NCBI GenBank assembly: GCA_033239005.1
Contig: BSQZ01000015.1
Coordinates: 11,281,501 to 11,345,500 of the forward strand
Length of the DNA stretch: 64,000 bases
Direction: 5' to 3'
Origin: Lamellibrachia satsuma
Lineage: Eukaryota > Annelida > Polychaeta > Sabellida > Siboglinidae
The position numbers were made by a program, and so were the translations under genes. The notes under the pieces were generated by a model, which did no database searches, was not told the origin of the DNA, and saw nothing but the letters and a program-made list of their open reading frames with translations. The first letter of the stretch is position 1, and each line of letters begins with the position of its first letter. Shown here in pieces: positions 1-11,700 of this stretch.

Positions 1-222
1 ACGACCATCGGTGGCTCGGCCTTCCTACTGCTCGCTGAGATAATCCTCTTCATGCAGTTCGGCGTCTTTATGTTCGCCACCATTCTCTTCTCGATCGTCT
101 TCGCTCTCGGCTTCTTCTCGACCACACTCGGCATCTTCGGTCCTGAAGACGACCGTGGCTCAATCAAACCGTTCAAGCACTGGCTCTGGAAAGTTGTCAC
201 GTGTAAGATCTGCAAGAAGTGA
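1..222 (+). CDS. 3'-terminal exon of a Patched/Dispatched-like multi-pass membrane protein (partial)
   Basis: The reading frame is open from base 1 to a TGA at 220-222 (73 codons) and the gene begins outside the window. The peptide starts TTIGGSAFLLLAEII, runs through two hydrophobic stretches (about residues 5-20 and 21-45, including QFGVFMFATILFS), then GIFGPEDDRGS and a short basic, Cys-containing tail ending CKICKK. In RND-type proteins such as Dispatched, Patched and relatives, the last two transmembrane helices are followed by a similar Gly-Pro turn and a cytoplasmic tail. That family match is from memory and is based only on this short end. GC content and codon use are higher than in the flanking DNA, as expected for a real exon. 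A different polytopic transporter is possible. Confidence 0.55.
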   Translation, partial: TTIGGSAFLLLAEIILFMQFGVFMFATILFSIVFALGFFSTTLGIFGPEDDRGSIKPFKHWLWKVVTCKICKK

Positions 223-1500
223 CTGAGTCGCCCCCGGCTCTAGACGGTCAGACGTGACGTCTCTCTTGCACAACATCACAGTGGTTAGAGCTGTCGACCA
301 AAGGTTTCACGTCCATTCTCGTCATTGCTGTGCATGGCGACCTAGTGTGTTGTTATCTAGATCTTTCTTATGTTGTTATAACTTATATATCACAATTCTT
401 CAACATCGTATTGCAGATGGAATCTCGCTACGTCAATCTCTGAGAACCGCAGAATATGTTGATATATTTAATCTTTAACCTACTAAGGCACCTATACAAG
501 TTAATGTTACACAAGGGAATGTTTTATTGAATAAATTGGTTCCTAACATACACAAGTTGTTGTCTAATGTACGCAATCATAACGTCATGTATGTAAGATG
601 ACATCGAAACAGCATTTGAATGTATTTAGATCACTGTTCAAGACTCAACTATGACATAATTTCTAAGAAAGAATTAATGAACGAGGCAATGGGCACACCG
701 TTGAATTCGCTGTTTGTTGTGGTGGATCCACCAGCTGTGATAACAAAATATAACCACTTGTTCACGAGGATGCAATTCTTAGTATAAGTGTAACTCAGAC
801 TACGTTGCACACTGGCGGAGGTACATCAGCAAAAGCAACAGAATAACAACGTGTGTGGGTCTGCAATGAACGCACAATTAGACAACGCGTCTTTTATTTT
901 AATGATATTTTGCCACCTTATGATTATACCACATGGCATAGTATTTAATTACCTCATTCACGTTGGTATGAACTACGTTGAAATGCATATACACTTGCAT
1001 GCAGATGTTGTTGTAGTCACGTCAGACTGCGACTTCCGCGCAGTGAAGAGTGAAGCAGGATTGTGTGAAAAGCCTGATATTTTTGTTAGGAATGTTGGTA
1101 GTACTGGTATAACTGTGAGACATTATGGCAATGAAGAATGACAAAAACTATTTTTTATACCAAAACCAATCAATGTAAACACATATGGTTGTTACATTTT
1201 TACGTTGTTGTTTTAAAGTTATTGTTGTGCTTTGCTTAATGCAATGTTTGTACAGGTTAATAATACATTATTTATGTTGGCGTGTATATAGATTTAGGAA
1301 ATAGTTTTAATATAGATAATATCATATGTAAATATACACACATTGGTATGATTCTCCAACGAACTCGTAATCAGTTTAATTTTTTTTTAATTGCATCTCC
1401 TTGGATTAAGGTCAAATTGATTATGTATGTTCAATGTAGGCAAAAGTATGCATATTGGTGTATTAAATAAATGTGAATGTCAAATGTATTGCATTCTTTT
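223..1500. other. 3' flank of the first gene; no supported gene
   Basis: AT-rich sequence after the stop codon. An AATAAA at about 530-535 could be the polyadenylation signal of the upstream plus-strand gene. The ORFs of up to 96 codons in this stretch show no recognisable domain or splice context. Confidence 0.4.
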
Positions 1501-1502
1501 TA

Positions 1503-1665
1503 TATATCTGCCTGAGTATGACGTGTCGTACTCGGATCAATGTGTTCCAGGGCTGTGCCGCAGTACTTTGTTATTTATGTATCTGCCTGAGTATGTCAAG
1601 CCGTACTCGATCAATGTGTTCCAGGGCTGTGCCGCAGTACTTTGTACTTTTGTACTTAAGTACAC
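1503..1665 (+). repeat. Two tandem copies of about 75 bp containing a hAT-like terminal sequence
   Basis: The block from TATCTGCCTGAGTATG to CCGCAGTACTTTGT occurs twice, head to tail. Each copy contains CAGGGCTGTGCC, and the second is followed by alternating GTACTT/AAGTAC motifs to about 1760. A CAGGG start followed by repeated AGTACTTGTACTT is typical of one end of hAT-type MITEs. No partner end is visible before the AT microsatellite, so this is a truncated end that was locally duplicated. Confidence 0.5.
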
Positions 1666-1838
1666 TTTTTTGAGTACTTGTACTGATACTTTGTGATAGA
1701 TATTTGCAAAAAAATCAAAAGTACTTGTACACATTCCAAAAGTACTTTTGAATTGTGATCACGTAATAATGAGTCAAGTCAAGTCACCCCCTCCCAATCC
1801 CACTGGCCAGCGGGATTGGGAGACAAGCACTAACCTCA

Positions 1839-2014
<176 letters not shown>

Positions 2015-2104
2015 TCGGGACATATAACGTTACGAAAACGTTATAGTCCATGGGCCAGGAATAACCTCCCATCCCCCAGGCAATTTTCAAGACAATGTTT
2101 TTTG

Positions 2105-2225
2105 ATGCACTTATATAATAACAATTTGAAATCTAGTTGTTTGCCACTTGGCAATTGTTGCGTGTTTGGAAGTATGACCACCGAGCTGAAAACACTTAAT
2201 ATGGTGGCATGGATAAATATTTCCG
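2105..2225 (+). repeat. Partial, inverted copy of the 4.3/4.7 kb interspersed repeat
   Basis: The segment reading TTGTTTGCCACTTGGCAATT matches the complement of the repeats at 4312-4535 and 4670-4875 and is in the opposite orientation. In translation it gives [13 protein letters not shown], against SCLPLENCSIRVF and SCLPSGICSIRVF in the other copies. Confidence 0.45.
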
Positions 2226-4311
2226 CATAATACGTTACAAATCATTCCAAACTATATGAAATTAGGTATCTATGGAAAGGTTTTTTAATTCTGTATACAC
2301 ATAGTGTGAAAGCATAAGATATAAGTGTTCCATGTGTAACCGCGGAATCGCATGAAGACAGGAAATGGTGATTTCCTTTATTTTGTATAACAAAAACTAT
2401 ATAAAAAAAACCTGTAAAACATACAAAAATATGATTACTACATGCACTACTACAATGGTTACACAGGATCATTAATCAACAGAGTCAAAAACATCTATTC
2501 CCTGCATAACATTGGTACATAATTATTACCTATAGATTATCTCCGACACCAAATAGCAGGTTGGCAGCTGTGGTATTTGTATCTAGATTTCTATCCAGCA
2601 ATACGCCATGACCGACTTAGTACCAATAAGATTCATAGGTTTATAGTTACACTGTGTCAACTCCTAAGTGGTGAAGTATACAACAAATATACTCAGCTAA
2701 AAATGCAGCTACAATTAATAAAAATTTGATGTACTCCATGAATAACACAATATCAGTTATGCTTAACATCCATTATAACATATAAAGGTACACCATCCTT
2801 GGAGACTACGATTACACAAATCAGTACTAATACCCACACACACAACTGGGCACTGCAGGCCTAATCAAAAATGTAAAACTGTGTCTGAGCACGACTCAGT
2901 GCAACCACATCCTGCATTTTACAGGGGGTCATCTGCACCTGTAAATGATATACAACCAATAATCAGTTGTAAATGAATAAACAAAAGAGTGACTAACTAC
3001 ATTATTATATGTATGCTAACACAATGGTGTCACCAGAAATGTATCAAGATACCAATACTACATTAAATGATCAAACCAACACTAGATCCCTGTTTACAAG
3101 TTACTATCTAGTGTGGCACCAGCTTGCTCTCAAGCACTTGTCCCTTGGGAATATTTCACACACCCTACCCAGCCAGTGCCACATGGTGATTAATCACAAC
3201 ATCAAAGAGAGGGAGAGTGCTCCAGTCTGATTCTGGCTTAACTGTACATAATGTTATATAATTATACCACACATGCACAGTCCCTGCATAATGTATTTTG
3301 TCTATAATAATACATTAACTATATGTAACAGTACTAAACATGAATAAACTTAAATTTCTAACCTGTTCTACCAGCTACTGGCTACAAGCTTTCAAAATGT
3401 CATTAAGCCCTAGCTGCTAACAGACAGCTGGTGGGGACATTCCTCCCTAAAGTCCAGACAGTTCATTTGCTCCCCATCTTCTTAGCACATCAGTAATCTG
3501 AGTCACTATTAAGTAATTACAACTGAACATATAAATATGTTTACATAGAAAGATGGAAGATTCTCTAGTAGACATGTTGGTACCATTGTAAATTGAAAGA
3601 ATTAATTTTCTAAGGTATAACAAAGTATTTAGAAACTTACCAAAACAGGGTTGTTGTTGTCTTGTTGACAGTGGGATCAGCCTGGCCCACTGGGACACAG
3701 CCCCTCCCCCGACCACATGTGACCACTGTCTCTTGGGTAAATTTTGGATTTAAACAACTTAATTATTTGTAACAGGACCAGCAACGGACACAATAAATGC
3801 AATTAACCATAAGACAAATAGTTATAATAGTAATAACTAATTAACTAGATTATCTATAGATTACCCAGGGTGCTGCCATATGGTGGCAAGTAATGGCACC
3901 ATCAACCCTGTGCTCTTCTGGTATCCTCGCGTGACCTTTGCTGGGTGACCGGTGGGGTGATTGGTGGGGCAATTATAAATTACTAAATGTCCAGTAACCA
4001 TGCCGGTTACACATGACATCACGATTGCATCGTAATTATATACAGACAGTAAGACGTAATTATATAGACAGTAAGACAACTTCTCTGCCTGGCTACCTTC
4101 AGGAACAATGCCTGTCTTGCCAAGTGTCCTGGAATGGCTGCAAACACTGCAGCCATTGCTGAATAGATCAGTTCACCAAGTTTACTGATGAGGCATTTCT
4201 GTGTCAAAGAAACATCTGGCTGTATTAGGTTAACAGAATACTGTAACATCAGTACATTGGTGTTGGACGATCGGATATAGAAAGAGTACATCATCCTTGC
4301 ATGTTAACGTT
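2226..4311. other. Intergenic AT-rich DNA, no supported feature
   Basis: Only short ORFs without homology, a few poly-T runs and no paired inverted ends that I can see. Confidence 0.4.
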
Positions 4312-4535
4312 ACACCATTGGGAAGAGTATTCAAATATCTTTCCATTGGCACTGATACATCATTTGTAATGGTGGGCAAATTTTTTTTATAAACTGGACT
4401 ACTATCTATCCCTACCCTGTCCTTACTCAAGCTTTGCCAGTGACACTGATTGTATTGAACCTCCAAAAATACTCGAATGCTGCAAATCCCAGATGGCAAA
4501 CAACTGACTTCCACGTGTATATTATAAGCTTCCTA
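4312..4535 (-). repeat. Interspersed repeat, copy A (unclassified)
   Basis: About 220 bp that align along their length to 4670-4875 with many substitutions and small indels. Shared landmarks are CATTGGGAAGA, TTCAAATA, TCCATTG, ATGGTGGGCA, GTCCTTACT, CGAATGCTGCAA and GGCAAACAACTGA. On the minus strand both copies stay open and keep SCLP...CSIRVF and MERYLN.LPNG. Either the repeat had coding capacity or this is chance openness in a young repeat. Confidence 0.5.
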
Positions 4536-4669
4536 AAAACATTGTGGGATAAATACCCTAGGTGAGATTCCATCGTAGGGGTTCCCCTATCTGGCATGTG
4601 GGGTCATTTCTATAGTTCAGGTGTCATGTCATAATGACGTCATTTATTCATAATTATATATTGAGTGTA

Positions 4670-4875
4670 CCACCATTGGGAAGAATATTCAAATACCTTT
4701 CCATTGATGCCTCGTTTTCTATGGTGGGCAGAATTATTGTTGATAAATCCCTACCCCCGTCCTTACTTTCAAGCCTTGCTAATGACACTGGTATTAAACC
4801 ACCAACAAACACACGAATGCTGCAATTCTCAAGTGGCAAACAACTGAATTTCACATGTGCATGTTATAAGCTTCC
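4670..4875 (-). repeat. Interspersed repeat, copy B (unclassified)
   Basis: Partner of copy A in the same orientation, about 357 bp away. Both copies end just before ATAAGCTT. No terminal inverted repeats or target duplication could be assigned. Confidence 0.5.
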
Positions 4876-4879
4876 ACAA

Positions 4880-5738
4880 AGAATAAACAACATGTGCAAC
4901 CTTGAATATAAACCGTAATAAAAGGTTTAAATATGTATTAAAAAATGTATTCAAACATTATATAATGAAAAAACCACAAGCACCAGAAATGCCCATAATA
5001 CTGTTTTCGCCTTTTAAAACAATTGAATTGTAAAAAAAGTTTTAAAACAATTTGTATAGCCATGCATCAATGTGAATAAATATCCATTTCACTCTTTCGA
5101 TGGCTCCACTGCTGCCGAGATTCACTTGTCCCACAAAAAGCAAGACGACCACACCACCCACACCAATACATAATGCTACATGGTTGTTGCACTTTAAGAA
5201 CACGTGACCTTTTTAAATTTAAAACATGAACCCAATATACTATACTATTTGGTGTAGCCTTTATTAAATGCATAATACTACATATAATCATGTAGTGGAC
5301 AAAATAGAGTATTGGTCATCAAATTCTGAACTACAATGAAATTAGATTTACTGTTTATTGCTTCCCATGTCCTGTTTACTTAGTTGGATTGAAGGTTACA
5401 AATAGAGTTTGTAGTCTGCATACACCGGGCTGGGTTCACAGAACTCCTCGTAGCAACAAACACCTGGGCTGCTTATACTAGAGCTACCTGTATTGACGCT
5501 GAGCTAATGGCAACGAGTTAATTAACCTGATGGAGCTCTTGGCCTTCCTGTATATTCATCGCTATGGATCATTTCAGCTCTGTGCAAAACATCATGGGTA
5601 TAAAACGATACTTGCTGTTTCCTGCGAATTTCAGTACAGAAATGATTTTAATTATTATCATAATAGGTATCATAATAAATAAACATTTAAATTGGGACAA
5701 CTTTATAAATAAAACAGCTAATTAAATCAGTTAAAAAG
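4880..5738. other. No supported gene
   Basis: AT-rich DNA with short ORFs only. The 74-codon minus-strand ORF at 5067-5291 has no recognisable motif. Confidence 0.35.
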
Positions 5739-6036
5739 AGGTAAAGGTACGTTCTTATATAGCACGGTGTCCAGTCCTTGGAACTGCTCAAAGCGCTTTA
5801 AACTTCACCCCCTGGCAGACCTGTTCATTCCAACGCCATCTCGACTTCTCTGGGAAGCATTCATTCAGCTATGCTGCAATTACTGCGCGAAGACTATTCG
5901 TTCACATATACACTTCTGCAAGGTACATGGTACATGAGTTGAACGAAATTGCCAGTTTCGAAACGGCAGCAAGAGGATTCAAACCCAGGTTCTCTCAACT
6001 GAGAATTCGTCGTTCTAACTGCTAAACTACTGCGCC
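5739..6036 (-). mobile_element. tRNA-derived SINE with conserved L2-type tail
   Basis: Read on the minus strand from 6036, the element starts with a tRNA-like head: GCGCAGTAGTTTAGCAGTTA resembles an A box, and GGGTTTGAATCCTC about 45 bases further on is a near-canonical B box. A body of roughly 200 bp follows and then a tail containing AAAGCGCTTTGAG and GCTATATAAGAACG. That tail motif is widespread in animal SINEs thought to be mobilised by L2-like LINEs. Length is about 298 bp. The head is too degenerate to be a working tRNA gene. Confidence 0.75.
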
Positions 6037-7030
6037 ACACAGTAAAACAAATACAATTTTAAACAAATTTAAAACTTTTTACTCAGTACCACTAAATATG
6101 TTATCTATAATGTATAATTATTCACACATAAATTAGGCAACCGTTTACTCTCTGACCAAAATTTATCTTCATAATATTATATCCACTGACTCCACTGCAA
6201 TAAACCTGATTTACAATGGACTATATCAATTGAGGATGTTTCAAGGTGTAGAGAAGACAGTGGATGGTGCTGCCAACTGGTGTGAGATATTTTGTGTTCT
6301 TCCTGTTTGACTTAACGAGTTTCTGCAGTTGGTACCAACAAGTTTGGCCAGTGAAAAACAACATCTTTATTATATTAGATGGCTTTATTGAGACACAATG
6401 GCTTCACAGCAGTGATAAAACGGTGCCAAGAGGTAGTCACAGATGAATAAGTTCACAACAACGATGTTCAACAGGCCAGTGAAGATGGTTTTAAAAATAT
6501 CAGGCTTTGCTGGCAATATTAATTCATTTTTGCAGTTATGATTGAAACAGTTACAAATAAATTTTAATCTGTTCTATTAATGATTAATCTATAGACTTAA
6601 GGTACTTTGATAAATCAAATGCAACAATAAATACATCCCTTAGATGATTTAATAGCTGCCTATAATTCATAAATATGATTATGGTGATTATTTAAAATGT
6701 AGTCAGATGTAGAATCAAACAAACAAAAACCTTTTTACATAACTTATATACATTACTTGGCTTCATTTCTAATTTATAACTTCACATGAAGCAGTTACAA
6801 GCAATCAACTAATGAGTATTGCAAAGTCGTTTGTCTAGTATATGTGTTTTTGCATAAAACAATAGTCAAACTTAAGCAAATACACTTCTTGAATTTCACA
6901 TTCTATCAGTCTGCCTGTTAACCAGAACACCAACATTTCCTGCTAAATAAAACCTCAACTTGCAAGACATGTTGATGAAACTGAATATATGATTGGTCAA
7001 GAGGAGCACTTGTAACATTCGTTAATCCAA
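6037..7030. other. No supported gene
   Basis: AT-rich DNA without recognisable coding, RNA or transposon signatures. Confidence 0.35.
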
Positions 7031-7034
7031 ACCA

Positions 7035-7515
7035 TGTAACATCCAAAGTGAACCTTGTAACATCACTACACTAGTGTACTTTGTGACATCCAAAGTAAAT
7101 CTTGTAACATCACTAGTGTACTTTGTCACATCCAAAGTGAACCTTGTACCGTCACTAGTGTACTTTGTCACATCCAAAGTGAACCTTGTAACGTCCCTAG
7201 TGTACTTTGTCACATCAAAATTAACCTTTTACCGTCACTAGTATATTTTGTCACATCCAAAGTGAACCTTGTAACATCACTAGTGTACTTTGTCACATCC
7301 AAAGCGAACCTTGTAACATCACTAGTGTACTTTGTCACATCAAAATTAACCTTTTACCGTCACTAGTATATTTTGTCACATCCAAAGTGAACCTTGTAAC
7401 ATCACTAGTGTACTTTGTTACATGTAAAGTGAACCTTGTAACATCACTAGTGTACTTTGTCACATGTAAAGTGAACCTTGTAACATCACTAGAGTACTTT
7501 GTCACATTCAAAGTG
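7035..7515. repeat. Minisatellite, 42-bp unit, about 11 copies
   Basis: The unit is built from CATCCAAAGTGAACCTTG, TAACATCACTAGTG and TACTTTGTCA and is repeated head to tail with variants (CATGTAAAG, CATCAAAATTAACC, ACCGTCACTAG). Because 42 is a multiple of 3, several frames stay open; on the minus strand it reads as TKYTSDVTRFTLHV repeats. Nothing suggests that it is translated. Confidence 0.9.
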
Positions 7516-8284
7516 CAACTTCTTACATACAAACATGTAAAGTTCTTCAACAAGCAACCAGTGCAAAAATCCATGCAGTGTAGTTCTTCATATAGATGCA
7601 ATACAATATAATGTCTTGATAAGCAGAGGCTACGATACAATGTGTACACATCTGCTCCAAATGGCAGTTGATAGCAACTCAAGGTCAGCCACAGACCAAA
7701 TAATTATGAAACATATGATACTTCCACAATAATAGCCATTATAACAACACATTGCTATAATTAACTGATTGCGAAACCTAGCAAAATAATGCTGAATCTG
7801 CTGACACATAAAACACAATGCAGTTCAACAGACTTATATACACATACAAATCACTTAAGGATAATTCAGGTAAAGGGCAATAACACTTAACTTTCTTCAT
7901 TGTTTGCAAGTCTATAGTTGCATATACACATGAGCCTTGTTTCAATGTTCCTAGAGGGTCCTTGACTCTGAACAAAGAACACAATCTCTGTGGTTTCTGT
8001 CTCCACTCAGACATTCAATTCAAGGGATGCTTTCCGTTGAAGTCAGTGAAATCGGCTGCGTCACATCATCACTGGATCCTGTTCGAACAAAACAAGAATC
8101 TCAGCCAACTTCATTTCATGTAGTTGTTAGACAAATAACTGCCTTAGTTGTCACTGGGTACAAGGAAAATCACTACAGAACTATTACGCAAATATGCACT
8201 ATGAAGTAACATCTCACATTTTAATAAACTTAATTAAATCTCATGCAACACTTATTTTTTAATACACTTTTGTTGACGCCCAAC

Positions 8285-8286
<2 letters not shown>
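7516..8286. other. 3' flank of EFCAB14; no supported gene
   Basis: This lies downstream of the EFCAB14 stop on the minus strand. An ATTAAA-like signal on the minus strand near 8218-8223 is a weak candidate for polyadenylation. No other feature seen. Confidence 0.3.

Positions 8287-8343
<57 letters not shown>
8287..8343. repeat. (AT)n microsatellite
   Basis: About 55 bp of pure AT dinucleotides, probably in the 3' UTR or 3' flank of EFCAB14. Confidence 0.95.
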
Positions 8344-8346
<3 letters not shown>

Positions 8347-8525
8347 TATAAAAATTGGAAATGCTTAACTGGAGAAGAGCTGAAAAGTGAAGGGACACTG
8401 CAAAAAAGCCAGTGAAAGACTGAGTCAACAGGACCTGTGTATGAACCTATGTAGTATGACGAGGGAAAAAAGAATATATAACAACTGGCAATATTAAGTC
8501 TGTACAGAATACTACAGTTCAACAG

Positions 8526-8713
8526 CTACTTGCCTGTGTCAAATCCAAAGGCTCTGTTGAGTTCACTGAGTGAGTACTCCCCGTCGCCATCAGTGTCGTA
8601 TTTCCTGAGCGACTCATTAGACGGAACTGCAGCACCCAGGTAGAAGGAGATGTCATTGTAAGGGACATGACCATTGCCATCTTTGTCCCACACTTGGAAC
8701 TGTGCTGCCAGAT
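8526..8713 (-). CDS. EFCAB14: EFCAB14 exon 12 (EF-hand pair and stop)
   Basis: Acceptor GTTTGTAG, then DLAAQFQVWDKDGNGH, the loop-2 segment DTDGDGEYSLSE, and the end AFGFDTGK with TAG at 8528-8526. Both loops have Asp/Asn at positions 1, 3 and 5 and an acidic residue at 12. The match to the C-terminus of EFCAB14 runs through both loops and the SNESLRKYD linker. Confidence 0.95.
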
Positions 8714-11700
8714 CTACAAACGCAACACACAAGTAGTGTCATAATGAGAGATACCTTAAACATTAGGGCACCCTTGGTAACTCAGTATCCGTGGTCAGAT
8801 ATACCCACAAGCACTGTAGATGCAATGGCTGCTCCATGGCACACGGGGAACTGGAGATGAACAGACAGTTTAGATTACTAAGATGACCACTGCAAAGCTC
8901 CAGATTTTTTGGGCAACTCTGTAATCAGCACAGCTGATAAACATTTATTTAGTAGTTACACATTACTTGGTTGTTTTGAAATAGTTCAAACCTACCCCTA
9001 AGTGATGGTCAATGATAGCCGACTAGTTAGTTCAGCCATTTATCACATTGGTGTCAAATATTTGGACCACCATCAACGAGTGGTCTAACAGGATGCACTG
9101 TGTTGAGTATTGGGTGTGCATACCTTCTGCTGTCTTGACCTGGTTTGACAGTGAGGGTGTGCTCTTTTGCTGTGTTGTAATTGAACTGCCTCCTCGTGTT
9201 CCTGCAGTAACAACACACGAGTCATGGAACTCACATGGTTTACAACATAACTATGAGCGTGATGTTAGTAACCAAGTACATAAAACAAGGTTGATCATGT
9301 GGTTAATATCAGTAGCTCTATACCTCCTATAAACTGTTTATATGTCAATATCAAAGACGCTTCATACTGGGGACATATAAACATGGGTAACATTAGGCAC
9401 ACAGGACACAACTTTATCTGTTGTACTAATGGGAAGAACCCATTGTAATGGACCAAATCATCTTTCTTTACACATTCCACGAAGGAGCTTACACACAGAC
9501 ACATGCACACATATTCATGCACCACGATAACACCACCACCACCACTAGCACCACAGACAGTTCAGTTCATATTACGATGTGCTGTACAGAGAAAGTATTT
9601 ACAGTATTTGTTAACATCATATAACAAATGGGATTAGCGACAAACAGGATTAGTGACACCCAAATAGTCAACCAAGCAATTCCTGATTTCCAGTGTTGTT
9701 AGTTTGCATCATTACTCAATGAAACTATGACTTGTCCCTACAAACTTATTTATCAACACATCAGAGCATTATCTTGAAAATACTCTGTATAGTTGACATT
9801 CAGCTGTTAATATATATTAGTATTACAATTTTAGATCCAGTGCATATTATATCAGCTATAAACTCAGGTTGTTAAAATAGGGCAGTGGTTATGCTACAAT
9901 TAAGTGCAGGTTGGATCTACCTCATGAATGGATGCGAGGGACTAGGGATATGGTTATGCTACAATTAAGGCCATACTTTTAATATTGTGTGTTTTACGGG
10001 CAGATTTTCCAAAAAGCAGTGTTGGGAATGGGAATATAAATAAAATACAAGGAAATCATAGTGTCACATGATATAGGAAAGAAGGCAAACATGTTAAACA
10101 CTCATTTGGGTGGTCATCCTACTAAAACAAGAACCATCGTGAAAAAACTGCATTGAAAATGTTAACATAACTTGATTTAATTCAGTACGAGATCAATACA
10201 ACTTCAATTCAAGAAAGGAAGGAATCTTGAATTGAAGTTGTATTGATCTTGTACTGAATTAAATCAAGTTATGTTAACATTTTCAATGCAGTTTTATATA
10301 TACATATATATATTATGACATTTCTAGGGAGGTGTTAAAAATGAGTCTTGAGATCCAGCAGGGGGTGTTTTTGTGGAAAAGGGGTATAGAAATTAATTGT
10401 GAATACCGTACAGCAGCGTAGAGCCACCGGTAGTTTTACATTCATCAACAGTGAAGACATTTTATTTTTGGTTTAACACATGCAGTTGATAAATCATGGC
10501 ATCAGTGGCAATAAAAACGGGCATATTTTCAATTTTGTTTTATTCTATATCCGAGAAATTCTTGTCGACAGGCCCATAAAACATAAAATAAAAACTCTGG
10601 CCTAAGTGCAGGTTGGACCTACCTCATGAATGGATGCAAGGAACTAAGGATATGCTTATGTTACAAATAAGTGCAGGTTGGACCTACCTCTCGAATGGAT
10701 GCGAGGGACTAAGGATATGGTTATGTTACAATTACGTGCAGGTTGGATCTACCTCACGAATGGATGTGAGGGACTAAGGATATGGTTATGTTACAATTAC
10801 TTGCAGGTTGGATCTACCTCTTGAATGGATGCGAGGGACTAAGGATATGGTTATGTTACAATTAAGTGCAGGTTGGATCTACCTCACGAATGGATGCGAG
10901 GGACTAAGGATATGGTTATGTTACAATTACGTGCAGGTTGGATGTACCTCTGAATGGATGCGAGGGACTAAGGATATGGTTATGTTACAATTGAGTGCAG
11001 GTTGGATGTACCTCACGAATGGATGCGAGGACTAGGGATATGGTTATGTTACAGTTAAGTACAGGTTGGATCTACCTCACGAATGGATGCGAGGGACTAA
11101 GGATATGGTTATGTTACAATTACGTGCAGGTTGGATGTACCTCTTGAATGGATGTGAGGGACTAGGGATATGGTTATGTTACAGTTAAGTACAGGTTGGA
11201 TCTACCTCACGAATGGATGCGAGGGACTAAGGATATGGTTATGTTACAATTACGTGCAGGTTGGATGTACCTCTTGAATGGATGTGAGGGACTAGGGATA
11301 TGGTTATGTTACAGTTAAGTACAGGTTGGATCTACCTCACGAATGGATGCGAGGGACTAAGGATATGGTTATGTTACAATTACGTGCAGGTTGGATGTAC
11401 CTCTTGAATGGATGTGAGGGACTAGGGATATGGTTATGTTACAGTTAAGTACAGGTTGGATCTACCTCACGAATGGATGCGAGGGACTAGGGGTACTGAT
11501 GAGTTCTACTGAAGACTTGTCTCCACATTCACATGTAACCAGGCGTTCTTGTCACTGGTCAACCAGACCCAACCTACCTGAGCCAGAACGTGCTCCTGGA
11601 ATAGCACAGCTGATAAACATTTATTTAGTAGTTACACATTACTTGGTTGTTTTGAAATAGTTCAAACCTACCCCTAAGTGATGGTCAATGATAGCCGACT

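Larger units (their letters stand above)
8927..11598. repeat. 2.7 kb tandem segmental duplication, left copy (EFCAB14 last intron)
   Basis: The sequence from AGCACAGCTGATAAAC to GAGCCAGAACGTGCTCCTG is repeated at 11603-14342 with an offset of 2676 bp and only scattered single-base differences. The right copy is 68 bp longer because it has one more minisatellite unit. Both copies lie inside the last intron. The right-hand breakpoint falls about 6 bp from the end of exon 11. Confidence 0.95.

Noticed and set aside
5960..6036. Possible tRNA gene
   Set aside because: A and B boxes are present, but the sequence cannot fold as a full tRNA and continues into a SINE body.
9048..9332. 94-codon ORF that occurs again at 11724-12008
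   Set aside because: It is repeated only because of the 2.7 kb tandem duplication; it lies in an intron and has no recognisable domain.
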